Counted from the stretch's first letter, positions 36,432 through 45,729 are shown. The stretch: 64,000 nucleotides of DNA from Cloacibacterium sp. TD35 (GCF_028864635.1 NZ_CP104850.1:440001-504000), one strand, 5' to 3'. Notes: generated by a model not told the origin, from the sequence alone. Translations and numbers: made by a program.

Positions 36432-37199
36432 ATGAATTTCCAAAATATTTTGCTAGAAAATGAAGGTCAAATTTCTACCATTACCATTAATAGACCACAG
36501 AGTTTAAACGCTTTAAACGGAGCTACAATTAGTGAGCTAAGCGAGGCTTTATCTCAACTAGAACAAGATTCTCAATGTAGAGTTATTATTATTACGGGAA
36601 GTGGCGAAAAATCTTTCGTAGCGGGAGCAGACATTAAAGAGTTTTCTGATTTTGGTCAAGACAAAGCAGAAGAATTAGCCAGAAACGGACAAAATTCATT
36701 ATTTAATAAAATAGAAAATTTAAGCAAACCAGTTATAGCCGCTGTAAATGGTTTTGCACTAGGTGGAGGTTTAGAACTTGCCATGGCTTGCCATATAAGA
36801 TATGCTTCGGAAAACGCTAAATTAGGTTTGCCTGAAGTTACCTTAGGACTTATTCCCGGGTATGGAGGTACCCAAAGATTACCAAAATTAGTTGGAAAAG
36901 GACTTGCTAATGAACTCATTTTTTCCGCTAAGATGATTTCGGCGAGTAGAGCAAAAGAAATTGGTTTAGTAAACGAGATTTTTAGTTTAGAAGAATTATT
37001 ATCAAAAACCAAAGAATTAGCAACCCTTATTTCTAAAAATTCACCACAAGGAATTTCTAAAGCCATCGCTGCAGTGAATGCATCAGACTCTGCAGAAGGT
37101 TATGCACTAGAAATTAAATCTTTCGGAGAATTATTTGAAATGGAAGATAAAAAAGAAGGTGTTTCTGCGTTCTTAGAAAAAAGAAAGCCTAATTTCTAA
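36432..37199 (+). CDS. Enoyl-CoA hydratase/isomerase family protein
   Basis: A 255-residue crotonase-fold enzyme. The oxyanion-hole motifs GADIKEFS and ALGGGLELAMAC, the catalytic Glu in KLGLPEVTLGLIPGYGG, and QRLPKLVGK are all seen. It most likely hydrates short-chain enoyl-CoA in fatty-acid breakdown or a related pathway; exact substrate is not clear. It is followed by the dCMP deaminase gene with no clear functional link. Confidence 0.92.
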   Translation: MNFQNILLENEGQISTITINRPQSLNALNGATISELSEALSQLEQDSQCRVIIITGSGEKSFVAGADIKEFSDFGQDKAEELARNGQNSLFNKIENLSKPVIAAVNGFALGGGLELAMACHIRYASENAKLGLPEVTLGLIPGYGGTQRLPKLVGKGLANELIFSAKMISASRAKEIGLVNEIFSLEELLSKTKELATLISKNSPQGISKAIAAVNASDSAEGYALEIKSFGELFEMEDKKEGVSAFLEKRKPNF

Positions 37200-37246
37200 A
37201 AGCATAGAATAAAGAGTTAGAAGCTAATTTTAAAATTATTTATAAA

Positions 37247-37672
37247 GTGAATCACAATAAATTTGATGTAGCCTACCTAAAAATGGCTAAAGAATGGGCC
37301 AAACTTTCTTACTGCGAAAGAAAAAAAGTAGGAGCGCTGATTGTAAAAGACAGAATGATTATTTCTGATGGTTATAATGGAACTCCTTCTGGTGCAGAAA
37401 ATTGCTGTGAAGATGAAGGAGGAAAAACACACTGGTACGTGCTTCATGCAGAAGCAAATGCCATTTTAAAATTAGCTTCTAGTACTCAGTCTGCGAAAGG
37501 TGCTACACTCTACCTTACGCTTTCGCCATGTAAAGAGTGCAGTAAACTCATATTACAATCTGGCATTAGAAGGCTAGTCTATATAGACCAATACTCAGAC
37601 ACAGAAGGACTAATGTTTCTAGAAAATGCACAAGTAGAAATCATTCAAATTAAGGAAGAAAATCTAAAATGA
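37247..37672 (+). CDS. dCMP deaminase-type protein, GTG start
   Basis: A 141-residue zinc deaminase. The zinc site is complete: H67-A-E69 in VLHAEANAI and C95-x2-C98 in LSPCKECSK. DGYNGTPSGAENC fits dCMP deaminases (making dUMP for thymidylate) more than tRNA or cytidine deaminases. The GTG at 37247 is taken as start since it gives the family N-terminus (the next ATG would cut the first strand). The 5' gap of 47 nt after echA shows no clear -7 box. Confidence 0.88.
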   Translation: MNHNKFDVAYLKMAKEWAKLSYCERKKVGALIVKDRMIISDGYNGTPSGAENCCEDEGGKTHWYVLHAEANAILKLASSTQSAKGATLYLTLSPCKECSKLILQSGIRRLVYIDQYSDTEGLMFLENAQVEIIQIKEENLK

Positions 37673-37741
37673 AAAAAAATAGCATAATATTTGCACCACA
37701 AAAAAACACTTAAAAACACAATAAAAACAAAAAAAACACAA

Positions 37742-38644
37742 ATGACCTGGAATGAAACTATTGAAAATTATTCACATTTTCTAAAATTTGAGAGAAACTT
37801 CTCTGATAATACTTTAGATGCCTATATAAGGGATATCAAAAAATTAAAAGTGTTTTCAGAGGAAAAATTAGAATGTATTAACCCTGACAAAATAACCTTC
37901 GAAAACCTACAGGAATTCCTCCTTCAGCTCACAAAAGAAAAAATTAGCGAAAGAACACAAGCCAGATGGATTTCTTCTATCAAGTCTTTCTTTAAATATC
38001 TTTTAGAAGAAGAAATCAGAGAAGATAATCCCGCCGCTTTACTCGAAGGCCCTAAATTAGGCCTATATTTACCAGATACGCTAAGTTTTGAAGATGTAGA
38101 AAAAATCATCAAAACCATAGATTTAAGCACCGATTTAGGGGTAAGAAACCATTGCATGATAGAAGTTCTCTATGGTTGCGGACTCAGAGTTTCTGAATTA
38201 ATAGAACTAAAAATCTCTGACATCAATTTCAAAGAAAACTTTATAAAAGTAGAAGGAAAAGGCAAAAAAATAAGATATGTTCCTCTTGCGAATTATACTG
38301 CTCATCTTATTTTAAATTACATTAACAATGTAAGAGCTAATAACAAAGTAACAAAAAAATATGAAGACCATATTTTCTTAAACAGCAGAGGTTCTTCTAT
38401 GTCTAGAGTGATTGTGTTCATCATCATCAAAGAATTGGTAGAAAAAGCAGGAATAAGAAAAAACATTTCTCCACACACCTTCCGTCACTCTTTTGCAACC
38501 CATCTATTACAAAACGGTGCAGATTTAAGGTTCATCCAAGAAATGCTGGGACACTCTAGTATTACTACTACTGAGATTTATACCCATTTGAAAACCGAAG
38601 AATTGCATGATGTAATTCTGAAATATCATCCGAGAAATAAATGA
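37742..38644 (+). CDS. xerD: Tyrosine recombinase XerD-like
   Basis: A 300-residue site-specific recombinase for chromosome-dimer resolution. The catalytic set is complete: R149 (CGLRVSEL), K173, H245-x2-R248 (SPHTFRHSFATH), H271 (LGHSSITTT), Y280. The N-terminal SAM-like domain is normal, and the length is that of XerC/XerD. The ATG at 37742 is used; the in-frame extension upstream is a low-complexity A-rich leader. The gene overlaps the next by 4 nt (ATGA). Confidence 0.93.
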   Translation: MTWNETIENYSHFLKFERNFSDNTLDAYIRDIKKLKVFSEEKLECINPDKITFENLQEFLLQLTKEKISERTQARWISSIKSFFKYLLEEEIREDNPAALLEGPKLGLYLPDTLSFEDVEKIIKTIDLSTDLGVRNHCMIEVLYGCGLRVSELIELKISDINFKENFIKVEGKGKKIRYVPLANYTAHLILNYINNVRANNKVTKKYEDHIFLNSRGSSMSRVIVFIIIKELVEKAGIRKNISPHTFRHSFATHLLQNGADLRFIQEMLGHSSITTTEIYTHLKTEELHDVILKYHPRNK

Positions 38645-39150
38645 AACATTTAAAATACTGCCCAAAGTGTGGCCAAGAAACGCTCATTTTTGATAGAGAA
38701 AAGAAGTTCTCTTGCTCAAAGTGTGATTTTGTAATGTATCAAAATATCGCCGTGGCAGTCGCAGTATTAATAAGATACGAAGATGAATTATTATTAACTA
38801 AGAGAAATCAAAATCCTAAAATAGGGAAACTAGATTTGGCAGGTGGTTTCACAGACCCAAAAGAAAGTGCTGAAGAAACTTGCGCAAGAGAATTAAGAGA
38901 AGAACTAGGAATAGAAATAGACCTCAAAAATTTAAAATTCGTGGGAAGTCTACCTAATGTTTATCATTACAAAGAAGTAGACTATAATACTTTGGACTTA
39001 TTCTTTGAATATCGAGTGGAAGAAAAATTAGAAGTCAAAAAACTAGAAGCTCACGAAATTTCCGAAACCTTTTGGGTGAAAATTTCAGAACTCAATTTTG
39101 AGGAAATCGCTTTCGATTCGCAAAGAAAATTTTTAGAAAATTATCAATAA
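38641..39150 (+). CDS. NUDIX hydrolase with N-terminal zinc ribbon
   Basis: A 169-residue protein: a Cys4 zinc ribbon (YCPKCGQ at 6-12, FSCSKCDF at about 28-35) fused to a NUDIX domain with the complete box GFTDPKESAEETCARELREE. This design is like NAD pyrophosphatase NudC and ADP-sugar hydrolases; the substrate is unclear. Its ATG overlaps the xerD stop, so it is co-translated with xerD. Confidence 0.92.
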   Translation: MKHLKYCPKCGQETLIFDREKKFSCSKCDFVMYQNIAVAVAVLIRYEDELLLTKRNQNPKIGKLDLAGGFTDPKESAEETCARELREELGIEIDLKNLKFVGSLPNVYHYKEVDYNTLDLFFEYRVEEKLEVKKLEAHEISETFWVKISELNFEEIAFDSQRKFLENYQ

Positions 39151-39176
39151 AAAAAGCTCCTTTTCGGAGCTTTTTT
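39151..39176. terminator. Bidirectional terminator
   Basis: AAAAAGCTCC / GGAGCTTTTT stem with a 5-nt loop between the convergent NUDIX and heme-binding genes. Confidence 0.92.
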
Positions 39177-39181
39177 AGTTT

Positions 39182-39631
39182 TTAGTATTGACCAGATTTT
39201 TGTAATCCTTTAAAATAATCAATCAATATTTTTCTTTGAGCATCAGTAAGGTCTGCTTCCGGATGCATCGGAATATAGCCTTTAAATGGCATTTCTTTAT
39301 TCTCTATCGTTTCGATGACCTCATCTATAATGTGCTCTTTTTGATCCTTGTTATACGTCATCCATTCAGAGAAATTTACATTTTCTCTTCCTTCATTTAC
39401 GTGATGCTTAATCGACCAAGAAATAGGAGCTACATAAGCATAATTAGGATATTTCACCTCGTTACTATGGCAATCGTAACACGCATTTTTCAGCATTTCG
39501 GTTACATCTTTCGGAGTTTTGAGCACCTCTACAAAATTCTGTTTCGGATCTACTGGCTTATTGGTTCTGTCAATAGGAATAAGCTGTATCAAAACCAAGA
39601 ATACAACAATACCGATGAGTACTTTTTTCAT
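39182..39631 (-). CDS. Heme-binding domain protein, cytochrome c-like
   Basis: A 149-residue protein with an N-terminal membrane anchor or signal (VLIGIVVFLVLIQLIPI) and one CxxCH heme site, CYDCHSNEVKYPNYAYVAPI, the hallmark of the 'haem-binding domain' family of Bacteroidetes. A distal Met lies in NKEMPFKGYIPMHPEA. It is probably periplasmic and attached to the inner membrane; the partner is not known. Downstream of the large lipoprotein gene on the same strand. Confidence 0.9.
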   Translation of the reverse strand: MKKVLIGIVVFLVLIQLIPIDRTNKPVDPKQNFVEVLKTPKDVTEMLKNACYDCHSNEVKYPNYAYVAPISWSIKHHVNEGRENVNFSEWMTYNKDQKEHIIDEVIETIENKEMPFKGYIPMHPEADLTDAQRKILIDYFKGLQKSGQY

Positions 39632-39676
39632 TTGAATATATTTATGAGTTCAAAGGATTCAGAAAATTCTACTTTT

Positions 39677-41296
39677 TTAATTATTGGTCAGTTCCCAATC
39701 TTCCTTAATTTCCCAGAGTGGTCTTACATTAATTTCTTTCTCAAAAATGTAGACTTCTTCTGCAGCTATATTTTGCGCAAAATCTGCTTCGTCCCAAAAT
39801 CCATTTCCATTATTATCTACTCTAATTCTAGCGATATAAGTCGCTGGCTTCAAGTTTTTAAAGGAAACTTCAGATTCATTGGTAAATTTAGAATATAATA
39901 TTTCGCCTTTTTCATTGGTCAACTCTACCCAAAATTTAGCCGTAGGTTTATTTTTAATAATAGCCGTAAAAGAGCCATAATTTTCTGGTTTATCAATCTC
40001 AAATTGAAATTGGAAGGATTTATCATTACTGCTGTAATAAGAAGAAACGGTTTCTTTTGGAATCGTTAAAACATATTTTTTTGCAGGTTTAAAACTAGAA
40101 TTTACTAGGATTTTAAACGGATTTTTTTTTGAAATTTTCGCAGTGAAATCTTGTGCTATGCTATCGCTTTCAAGCTTCCAAGAAGAAGTGTTAAGATTTT
40201 CTATGGGCAACGATGTGTTAATCACAAAATTATTTTCTGGTGCGATTAAATTTCCTGCTTCATTAGAGAGTTTAAAATCATCTTTCACCGCTTTATAACT
40301 CACGGAAATGGTATCACTAATCGTAGGTGTAAAATAACTTAATTTCACTTGCTTAGAAATATTCCCGCCCAAATTACTCTTTTCAGCATCAAACCAGATA
40401 TTCACAGAATCCGAACGTTTAGCGTGTGTCACCTTGAAATCTTTCAGTTCTTCTGAAAGTGATTTTACATCTACCGTTTCTGGATTTCCTTCAAAAGTCA
40501 TCAACAAACCGCCATTGATGGCTTTACTTTCTTTGTATTTTACCACTTTTTTAGAAGGGTAAAGTTTCAGTTTGAGACCTCTAACACTCGTGCTGTCTAA
40601 CGTAATTTTTTCTTTCAAGAAAGAAACTTTTTCTTTTCCTGCATCGTAAACGGAATTTTGATTTTCGTCATCAAAAGCTATAATTACAAATTCCCCTTTT
40701 GGTAAAAAATTAAGTTCAAAATAATTTTCTTCGTCTACTTTGGTAATATAATCGGGTTTCTGTTTGTAGTCTAGATTTTCGCCCACTTTATAGAGTCCCA
40801 CCACCATTTTATTCTCTTTTGCAGTTTGATTTTCTTTGATGAGCGTCATGGCATCTTTCACGGTTCCGCTCACGAAAAGGTCATCTATTTTATCTCCTGT
40901 AGAAAAAGCAAAATTAAAGTAAGGCAAAGGATTAGACTCATTATTGTCTACAATGGCGTTTCCAAAATTAAAATTATAGGTAGTATTCGCTTGAAGCGTA
41001 TCTTCCCACTGTATCAAAACATATTTATTAGCCAGATTAGAAGGAATGACTTTTTTAATTTTTTTAATTGGTGGCGATACATTGAAATTTTTATTAAAAT
41101 CCTTCAGCATCACGTATTCATCAAAATCCAGTCTCAATTCCTTTACCGTTCTAGAAACATTTAATCGAGTAGTATCTATATTAGAACTTAAAAATTTAGG
41201 GGCCAGAGAATCTCTAGTACCGCCATTTGGTGCGCCAACTCTAGCACACGAAAAAAGCAAAAGATTAAGCAGGAGAAGAAAAATTATTTTTTTCAT
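39677..41296 (-). CDS. Lipoprotein with Ig-like (Big_5) domain
   Basis: A 539-residue outer-membrane lipoprotein. The signal peptide ends in the lipobox LFSC (about residue 17). Residues 25-135 form the Big_5 Ig-like domain (LRLDFDEYVMLKDF, NTTYNFNFGNAIVDNNE). Further down, DDENQNSVYDAGKE and DNNGNGFWDEADFAQN look like calcium-loop segments of SdrD/Cna-type beta domains. Conserved in flavobacteria, but its function is not known. A -7 box is at 41311-41318. Confidence 0.88.
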   Translation of the reverse strand: MKKIIFLLLLNLLLFSCARVGAPNGGTRDSLAPKFLSSNIDTTRLNVSRTVKELRLDFDEYVMLKDFNKNFNVSPPIKKIKKVIPSNLANKYVLIQWEDTLQANTTYNFNFGNAIVDNNESNPLPYFNFAFSTGDKIDDLFVSGTVKDAMTLIKENQTAKENKMVVGLYKVGENLDYKQKPDYITKVDEENYFELNFLPKGEFVIIAFDDENQNSVYDAGKEKVSFLKEKITLDSTSVRGLKLKLYPSKKVVKYKESKAINGGLLMTFEGNPETVDVKSLSEELKDFKVTHAKRSDSVNIWFDAEKSNLGGNISKQVKLSYFTPTISDTISVSYKAVKDDFKLSNEAGNLIAPENNFVINTSLPIENLNTSSWKLESDSIAQDFTAKISKKNPFKILVNSSFKPAKKYVLTIPKETVSSYYSSNDKSFQFQFEIDKPENYGSFTAIIKNKPTAKFWVELTNEKGEILYSKFTNESEVSFKNLKPATYIARIRVDNNGNGFWDEADFAQNIAAEEVYIFEKEINVRPLWEIKEDWELTNN

Positions 41297-41310
41297 TGAT
41301 GAAATTTGAG

Positions 41311-41318
41311 CAAAATTA
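41311..41318 (-). promoter_or_regulatory. -7 box of the Big_5 lipoprotein gene
   Basis: TAATTTTG on the minus strand, 14 nt before the ATG. Confidence 0.55.
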
Positions 41319-41333
41319 AGAAATATGCATTAA

Positions 41334-42587
41334 TTATTCGGTAGGTTCTGCCGAGGCTTCGTGATTCTCTTTCGTAGTATCTGTTTCCTTATTCATCAGT
41401 TTATTCAATTTCTCTCTTTCTAAAGGAAAATCTTCAAACAATGAAGAAAGCGTGAGCGCAGAATACACTCTTCTAGAAAATTTGTTTCCAAGAGCAATGA
41501 TAGTCACTTTAGATTTTTGTAAATGAACAAAAGCGGTATTACTTCCGTGCCACCAACCATTATGAAAAGTGAGTTTTTCTCCGTTATCAAAAACCTTCAT
41601 CCTAAAACCTATCCCATAATTGTTTACGCCCCTTCTTTCATTGCTGTAAGGTGTAAAAATAGAATCTTTAAGGCTTTTTCTCAAGAAATTTTCGGCGTAC
41701 ATCGCTTTCGAAAACTTAAATAAATCTCTTGGCGTGGTGTAGCAGTTTTTGTCACCATAAATCCCATCTAATTTATCTGTAGGATACAATCTGCTTCCTT
41801 GATAGTAAAAAGATTGAGCAGCGCGCAGAGAATCTTTTTGTTGAAAAATATACGTATGTTCCATTCCTAATGGTTTGAAAACGATTTTCTGCATCGCCAA
41901 AGGAAAAGGATGTGCGGTAACTTTTTCTACAATCAGTGCAAGAAGCGCATAATTGGTATTACAATACATAAAGCCAGTGTTGGCATTTCTTGCCAAATCT
42001 GGTTTGTGCAGAATAAGCAAATCGAGAACTTCTTGGTTGGTGAAATATTTATTTTGGGGTTTAAGCCCTAGTTTTTCGATGAAATATTCATATTTCGGCA
42101 ATCCACTTCTATGATTGAGCAAGTGAATCACTTCTACTTCTTTGTATGGGAATTTCGGAAAATAATGAGTAACCTTATCGTGAAGATTTATTTTTCTGGC
42201 TTCTACCAATTTAAGAACAGCCATCGCAGTAAGCGATTTAGAAATAGAAGCGATATGAAGCGGAACATCTTTAGTAATGGGAACTTGATTATTTTCTTTG
42301 GCAAAACCTCTATAGCTTTCGAAGAGAATTTTATCGCCTTTTGCCACGAGAAAACCACCACTTAAATCCCCTTTTTCCCAAACTTTATCATAATATTGCT
42401 GAATGGTATTAACCACATTCTGTTTATCTTGAAGCTTAGAATCTTCTGCAGTAAGGACATTTTCTACATCTACGTTTCCGTAATTAGGCAAACCATTTTC
42501 ATTCTCTTGCTGAAAAAAATTAAATTCTTTTTTACAAGAAACCAAGGTCAATAAAAGGATAAGAATTACTACAATTTTCTGCTTCAT
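41334..42587 (-). CDS. Serine beta-lactamase-fold lipoprotein (class C-like)
   Basis: A 417-residue lipoprotein (lipobox LVSC, about residue 18) with a penicillin-binding-protein-like hydrolase domain. The active-site Ser-x-x-Lys is ASISKSLTA, the Tyr-x-Asn is YCNTNY, and the KTG-equivalent is HNGWWHGSN (HxG type). These features fit D-aminopeptidase/esterase-like members rather than a resistance beta-lactamase. Natural substrate unknown. It has a Glu-rich tail. Confidence 0.88.
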   Translation of the reverse strand: MKQKIVVILILLLTLVSCKKEFNFFQQENENGLPNYGNVDVENVLTAEDSKLQDKQNVVNTIQQYYDKVWEKGDLSGGFLVAKGDKILFESYRGFAKENNQVPITKDVPLHIASISKSLTAMAVLKLVEARKINLHDKVTHYFPKFPYKEVEVIHLLNHRSGLPKYEYFIEKLGLKPQNKYFTNQEVLDLLILHKPDLARNANTGFMYCNTNYALLALIVEKVTAHPFPLAMQKIVFKPLGMEHTYIFQQKDSLRAAQSFYYQGSRLYPTDKLDGIYGDKNCYTTPRDLFKFSKAMYAENFLRKSLKDSIFTPYSNERRGVNNYGIGFRMKVFDNGEKLTFHNGWWHGSNTAFVHLQKSKVTIIALGNKFSRRVYSALTLSSLFEDFPLEREKLNKLMNKETDTTKENHEASAEPTE

Positions 42588-42667
42588 CTTCTGATTAATT
42601 ATTTAGGCGGGCAATTTAACATTTTTTTGAAGCAGTGTTTTATGATTGCGGTAATATTAAGATTTTT

Positions 42668-43618
42668 TTAACAGAATTGCTGTACTATTTTATCTACGAT
42701 AAATTGCGCCAGTTTTTCTTTGCTTTGATGCGTCCAACCTGCAATGTGCGGTGTAACAATGACTTGATTTGACTGCAATAGAAATTGTAAATATTCTTTG
42801 TTTCTTGTGCTGAGCGAAGTAGAAGTATCTAGGTTTTCGAAGGAAGATTTTTCGTATTCTAAAACGTCTAATGCTGCGGCTTTTACTTTACCAGATTTTA
42901 GAGCATCTACTAATGCAGAAGTTTTCACATTTTTACCTCTTGCAGTATTAACCAAATAGAAATTTTTCTTCATTTTCGAGATGAAGCCTTCATCAACTAA
43001 ATATTCCGTTGAAGCATCTAGAGGAATATGCAAACTAAGAATATCTGCGCGTTCTTGTAATTCTTCTAAGGAAACTTGTTTGGCAAATTCATCTTCTAAA
43101 TTTGGCAAAATATCATGGAAAATAACTTCCACACCAAAACCAGAAAGTCTTTTAGCTGTCGCTTTTCCCATGTTTCCGTAGCCAATAATTCCAAAGGTTT
43201 TTCCTAACAATTCATCTCCTCTATTTTCCTCTCGTTTCCAGATTCCGTTTTTCACTTCTTCTGAAGCGATGAACAGACGATTCATGAGAATTAATAACAT
43301 CGCTACTACATGTTCTGCTACTGCATCTCGATTTCCTTCTGGTGAATTAATCAAAGAAATTCCTAGATTTTTGGCGATTTCCAGGTCTATGTTTTCCATT
43401 CCAGCTCCTACTCTTGCAATGAATTTGAGATTTTGAGCATTTTCTAGAAAATTTTTATCAAGAGGAATTCTGCTCCTGATGATAATTCCATCATATTGAT
43501 TGATTTTCTGCAAAACCTCATCATAAGACGAAGTAAAATCTTCTTCCAAAACAAAACCTTTTGCTAGAAGTTGCTCGGTAATTAATGGATGATTGCTATC
43601 GAGAAGGAGAATTTTCAT
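42668..43618 (-). CDS. D-2-hydroxyacid dehydrogenase
   Basis: A 316-residue NAD-dependent dehydrogenase. The Rossmann motif GIIGYGNMGKATAKRL is near residue 145; the catalytic Arg (VNTARGKNV), Glu (ALDVLEYE) and His (VTPHIAGWT) are in their usual order. It resembles SerA/phosphoglycerate dehydrogenase without the ACT domain. Its substrate (3-phosphoglycerate, 4-phosphoerythronate or another) cannot be told by sequence alone. Confidence 0.9.
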   Translation of the reverse strand: MKILLLDSNHPLITEQLLAKGFVLEEDFTSSYDEVLQKINQYDGIIIRSRIPLDKNFLENAQNLKFIARVGAGMENIDLEIAKNLGISLINSPEGNRDAVAEHVVAMLLILMNRLFIASEEVKNGIWKREENRGDELLGKTFGIIGYGNMGKATAKRLSGFGVEVIFHDILPNLEDEFAKQVSLEELQERADILSLHIPLDASTEYLVDEGFISKMKKNFYLVNTARGKNVKTSALVDALKSGKVKAAALDVLEYEKSSFENLDTSTSLSTRNKEYLQFLLQSNQVIVTPHIAGWTHQSKEKLAQFIVDKIVQQFC

Positions 43619-43630
43619 TTTTTTGAAATG

Positions 43631-43742
43631 GTAAAATTGTTGATTTGCAAAACGTAAAATCGCTTAATACTAAATTCTTAAAAACTTTAAAACTGTAGTT
43701 TCACAGTTTTACAACTTAACGAATCAACGACTTTACAATAAA
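43631..43742. repeat. Dispersed intergenic repeat, copy 2
   Basis: GTAAAATTGTTGATTTG at 43631 and GTAAAATCGCTTAA match the copy at 18551. The other end carries AATCAACGACTTTAC, the inverted form of the first block, so the whole 110-nt gap can fold into one long hairpin. No gene is seen. Confidence 0.65.
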
Positions 43743-43746
43743 TATT

Positions 43747-44262
43747 CTAACCAAATAACTTTTTAAGTTCTATAGAATCTTGAGCTTTCATTTTTCCAGA
43801 AAGAATTAGAGAAAGTTCTTTTCTACGAAGCGCTGCATCAAATCTTGCTTTTTCAACATCAGATTGAGGAATAAGCTCAGGAATAGGAACTGGATGGTTA
43901 TTTTTATCTACTGCTACGAAAGTATAAATTCCTTCGTTGGTATAAATTTTTTCTTTGGTGATTGGGTTATCTAACCACACATCGCAATAAATTTCCATAG
44001 AAGTAGAAAACGCTCTAGAAACTTTAGCTTCTACCACTACCACACCACCTTCTGGAATAGGATATTTAAAAGAAACGTGGTTTACAGAAGCAGTAACAAC
44101 GGTAGATTCACTATGTCTTTGTGCAGCAATAGCAGCCGCTCTGTCCATTCTAGAAAGAAGCTCACCACCAAACATATTTCCTAATGCATTGGTTTCATTG
44201 GGAAGCACAATATTGGTCATAATAGTCCTAGTTTCTGCAGGAGTTTTCGCATTTTTTTCCAT
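43747..44262 (-). CDS. Acyl-CoA thioesterase, YciA/BACH type
   Basis: A 171-residue hot-dog thioesterase. The core NETNALGNMFGGELLSRMDRAAAIAAQRH has the catalytic Asn/Asp set of the acyl-CoA thioester hydrolase family, followed by VTASVNHVSFKYPIP. It hydrolyses acyl-CoAs, perhaps for chain-length or CoA control. It lies 5 nt after the HU-domain gene on the same strand and is probably co-transcribed. Confidence 0.92.
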   Translation of the reverse strand: MEKNAKTPAETRTIMTNIVLPNETNALGNMFGGELLSRMDRAAAIAAQRHSESTVVTASVNHVSFKYPIPEGGVVVVEAKVSRAFSTSMEIYCDVWLDNPITKEKIYTNEGIYTFVAVDKNNHPVPIPELIPQSDVEKARFDAALRRKELSLILSGKMKAQDSIELKKLFG

Positions 44263-44267
44263 AGAAA

Positions 44268-44954
44268 TTATTTAGAAATTCTTAATGAATCTGTTTTTGA
44301 AGTTTGTAATGAATCTTTTTGTAAAGTAGGATTTACCTTTGGCTTTTCAGGAATTCTATGTGTAGAAGTTTTCACAGTAACTTCATCAAAAGATTTTTTT
44401 CCAAAAATTTGATCTTGATAATTAATTGCCAAATAAATAATTGCTCCTACTGGTAATATGAATAGGAAAATCCAAAGAATAGAATAATTAAAAACGTATT
44501 GATTGTCTGATTTCTCAACCTTTTCTGACTGGTCTATGTTTTGAATTTGTTCTAAACTGATTTCTTCTAAGCCAAAAAACTTAGGCGTATTGGTATAATC
44601 TTTTTTTCCTAAAAGTTTTATAGCATTGTCCTCTAGTGAAAATTCACCTATTTCGTCTATTGTAATTTTTTGTTCGGCTTGTAATGCTTCTACCCAAGAA
44701 GTTACTTCTTCTTTGATTAGAGACTGCACCACAAATAAATTTTCGCCTGTTTTTTCTACAATATACTTAGAAAAATCTGCATTGAAAAGGTTTTTATTTT
44801 CTACGAAAGAAATTTCATAAGTGGGCGGCAAGATTTTAGAGGATTGCTCATCTAAAGTAGCCGATTTTTTCTTGAGTGTAAAAACGCCAAAACCAGGAAG
44901 TTCTGCACTTCCTTTTTCTTGCAAATAATTGTATAGATGTAATCCTAAATTCAT
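44268..44954 (-). CDS. HU-CCDC81-type domain membrane protein
   Basis: A 228-residue protein. Two HU/IHF-like halves (NLGLHLYNYLQEKGSAELPG, then GVFTLKKKSA; second half VQSLIKEEVTSWVEALQAEQ) match the CCDC81-type HU domains of Bacteroidetes. They are followed by one TM (YSILWIFLFILPVGAIIYLA) and a short Lys/Thr-rich periplasmic end with no SPOR domain. Related proteins are linked to cell division, by inference. The ATG at 44954 is used; the upstream TTG lies inside the -7 box. The mRNA may be leaderless. Confidence 0.85.
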   Translation of the reverse strand: MNLGLHLYNYLQEKGSAELPGFGVFTLKKKSATLDEQSSKILPPTYEISFVENKNLFNADFSKYIVEKTGENLFVVQSLIKEEVTSWVEALQAEQKITIDEIGEFSLEDNAIKLLGKKDYTNTPKFFGLEEISLEQIQNIDQSEKVEKSDNQYVFNYSILWIFLFILPVGAIIYLAINYQDQIFGKKSFDEVTVKTSTHRIPEKPKVNPTLQKDSLQTSKTDSLRISK

Positions 44955-44960
44955 TTGGCA

Positions 44961-44968
44961 CAAATTTA
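44961..44968 (-). promoter_or_regulatory. -7 box of the HU-domain gene
   Basis: TAAATTTG followed by TGCCAA and the ATG; a TTTG 23 nt further upstream may be the -33. Confidence 0.7.
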
Positions 44969-44992
44969 ATATTTTTTGTTGAGTTGAGTTAC

Positions 44993-45019
44993 AAAAAAAG
45001 GTTGCTAAAAAGCAACCTT
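44993..45019 (-). terminator. Terminator of the T9SS cargo gene
   Basis: Minus-strand stem AAGGTTGCT / AGCAACCTT with a 4-nt loop and a T-run. Confidence 0.92.
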
Positions 45020-45046
45020 GTATAAAAACATTTTTTCTTTTTTTGA

Positions 45047-45729
45047 TTAATAGGCGAACTTAATGACCTCATCATTAAGTTTAAGAAGGTAATTTCCTTT
45101 TTTTGGAAGATTAAGCTCTACTCCATCTGTAGAGGATTGAGCAGAGAAAGTTTTAATTGTTCTTCCAGAAAAATCTATTATCTGTATGTTTAAATTTCCT
45201 TTTTTAGAAGTATACAATTTTCCACCTGAAACAAATGAATTAAAATTAGAGTTATTAATATTAATTGTCCCTAAAAACTTGTGTTAGTAGTTGTAAATCC
45301 ATAGTCTGTAGCTAATTTATCTGTAGTTTGGTGTGCACTATTACCCACGGGATATTCTGTGAATAAAAAATGCAATTGGGTTACTACAGTTCCTGCAGGA
45401 AGTACACCTCCCATGTTATTAAAATTATGAGTATTAAGATTTAATACCCCTGTATAATTTGTACCTTCCCAAGTTAACTGAGTCGTGATATTACTAAAAC
45501 TATCATTATATGAACTTCCTGTAGAGTTATCAGCTCCATTTAACCACAGGTAAACTCCAATTGGGTTCCCTGTTCCTGGGTTATAAAATGCCCATCCGTT
45601 TGCTTCGTCATTATAAGTAATTTTATAGATTCCTGAATTTGCAGGAGTCTGTATAATGCTCAATGTCGATTGACTATATACGGCAACCATTGCAAAAATA
45701 GCTGCTAAAAAAGAATAAAGTTTTTTCAT
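45047..45729 (-). pseudogene. T9SS cargo protein, frameshifted before its sorting domain
   Basis: Reading from ATG at 45729 gives a signal peptide (MKKLYSFLAAIFAMVAVYSQ) and about 130 residues of a secreted beta-rich domain, then TAG at 45271. One frame over, the sequence goes on as FLGTININ...GGKLYTSKKG, IIDFSGRTIKTFSAQ and KKGNYLLKLNDEVIKFAY, ending at 45047. That is a textbook type A sorting domain of the type IX secretion system. A single missing A in the run of five A at about 45274-45278 (plus strand) explains the break. Without the domain the product would be secreted to the periplasm but not exported. Confidence 0.82.

Noticed and set aside
37691-37741. N-terminal extension of xerD
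   Set aside because: A Lys/Thr-rich low-complexity run from an A-rich leader; XerD proteins start at MTWNETIENY-like sequence.
39236-39898. 220-codon plus-strand ORF
   Set aside because: Antisense shadow of the heme-binding and Big_5 lipoprotein genes; composition is unlike a protein of this genome (Phe/Ile/Arg-rich, no motif).
41334-42587. Antibiotic-resistance beta-lactamase
   Set aside because: It is a lipoprotein with an HxG in place of KTG; the features suit a housekeeping esterase or peptidase.
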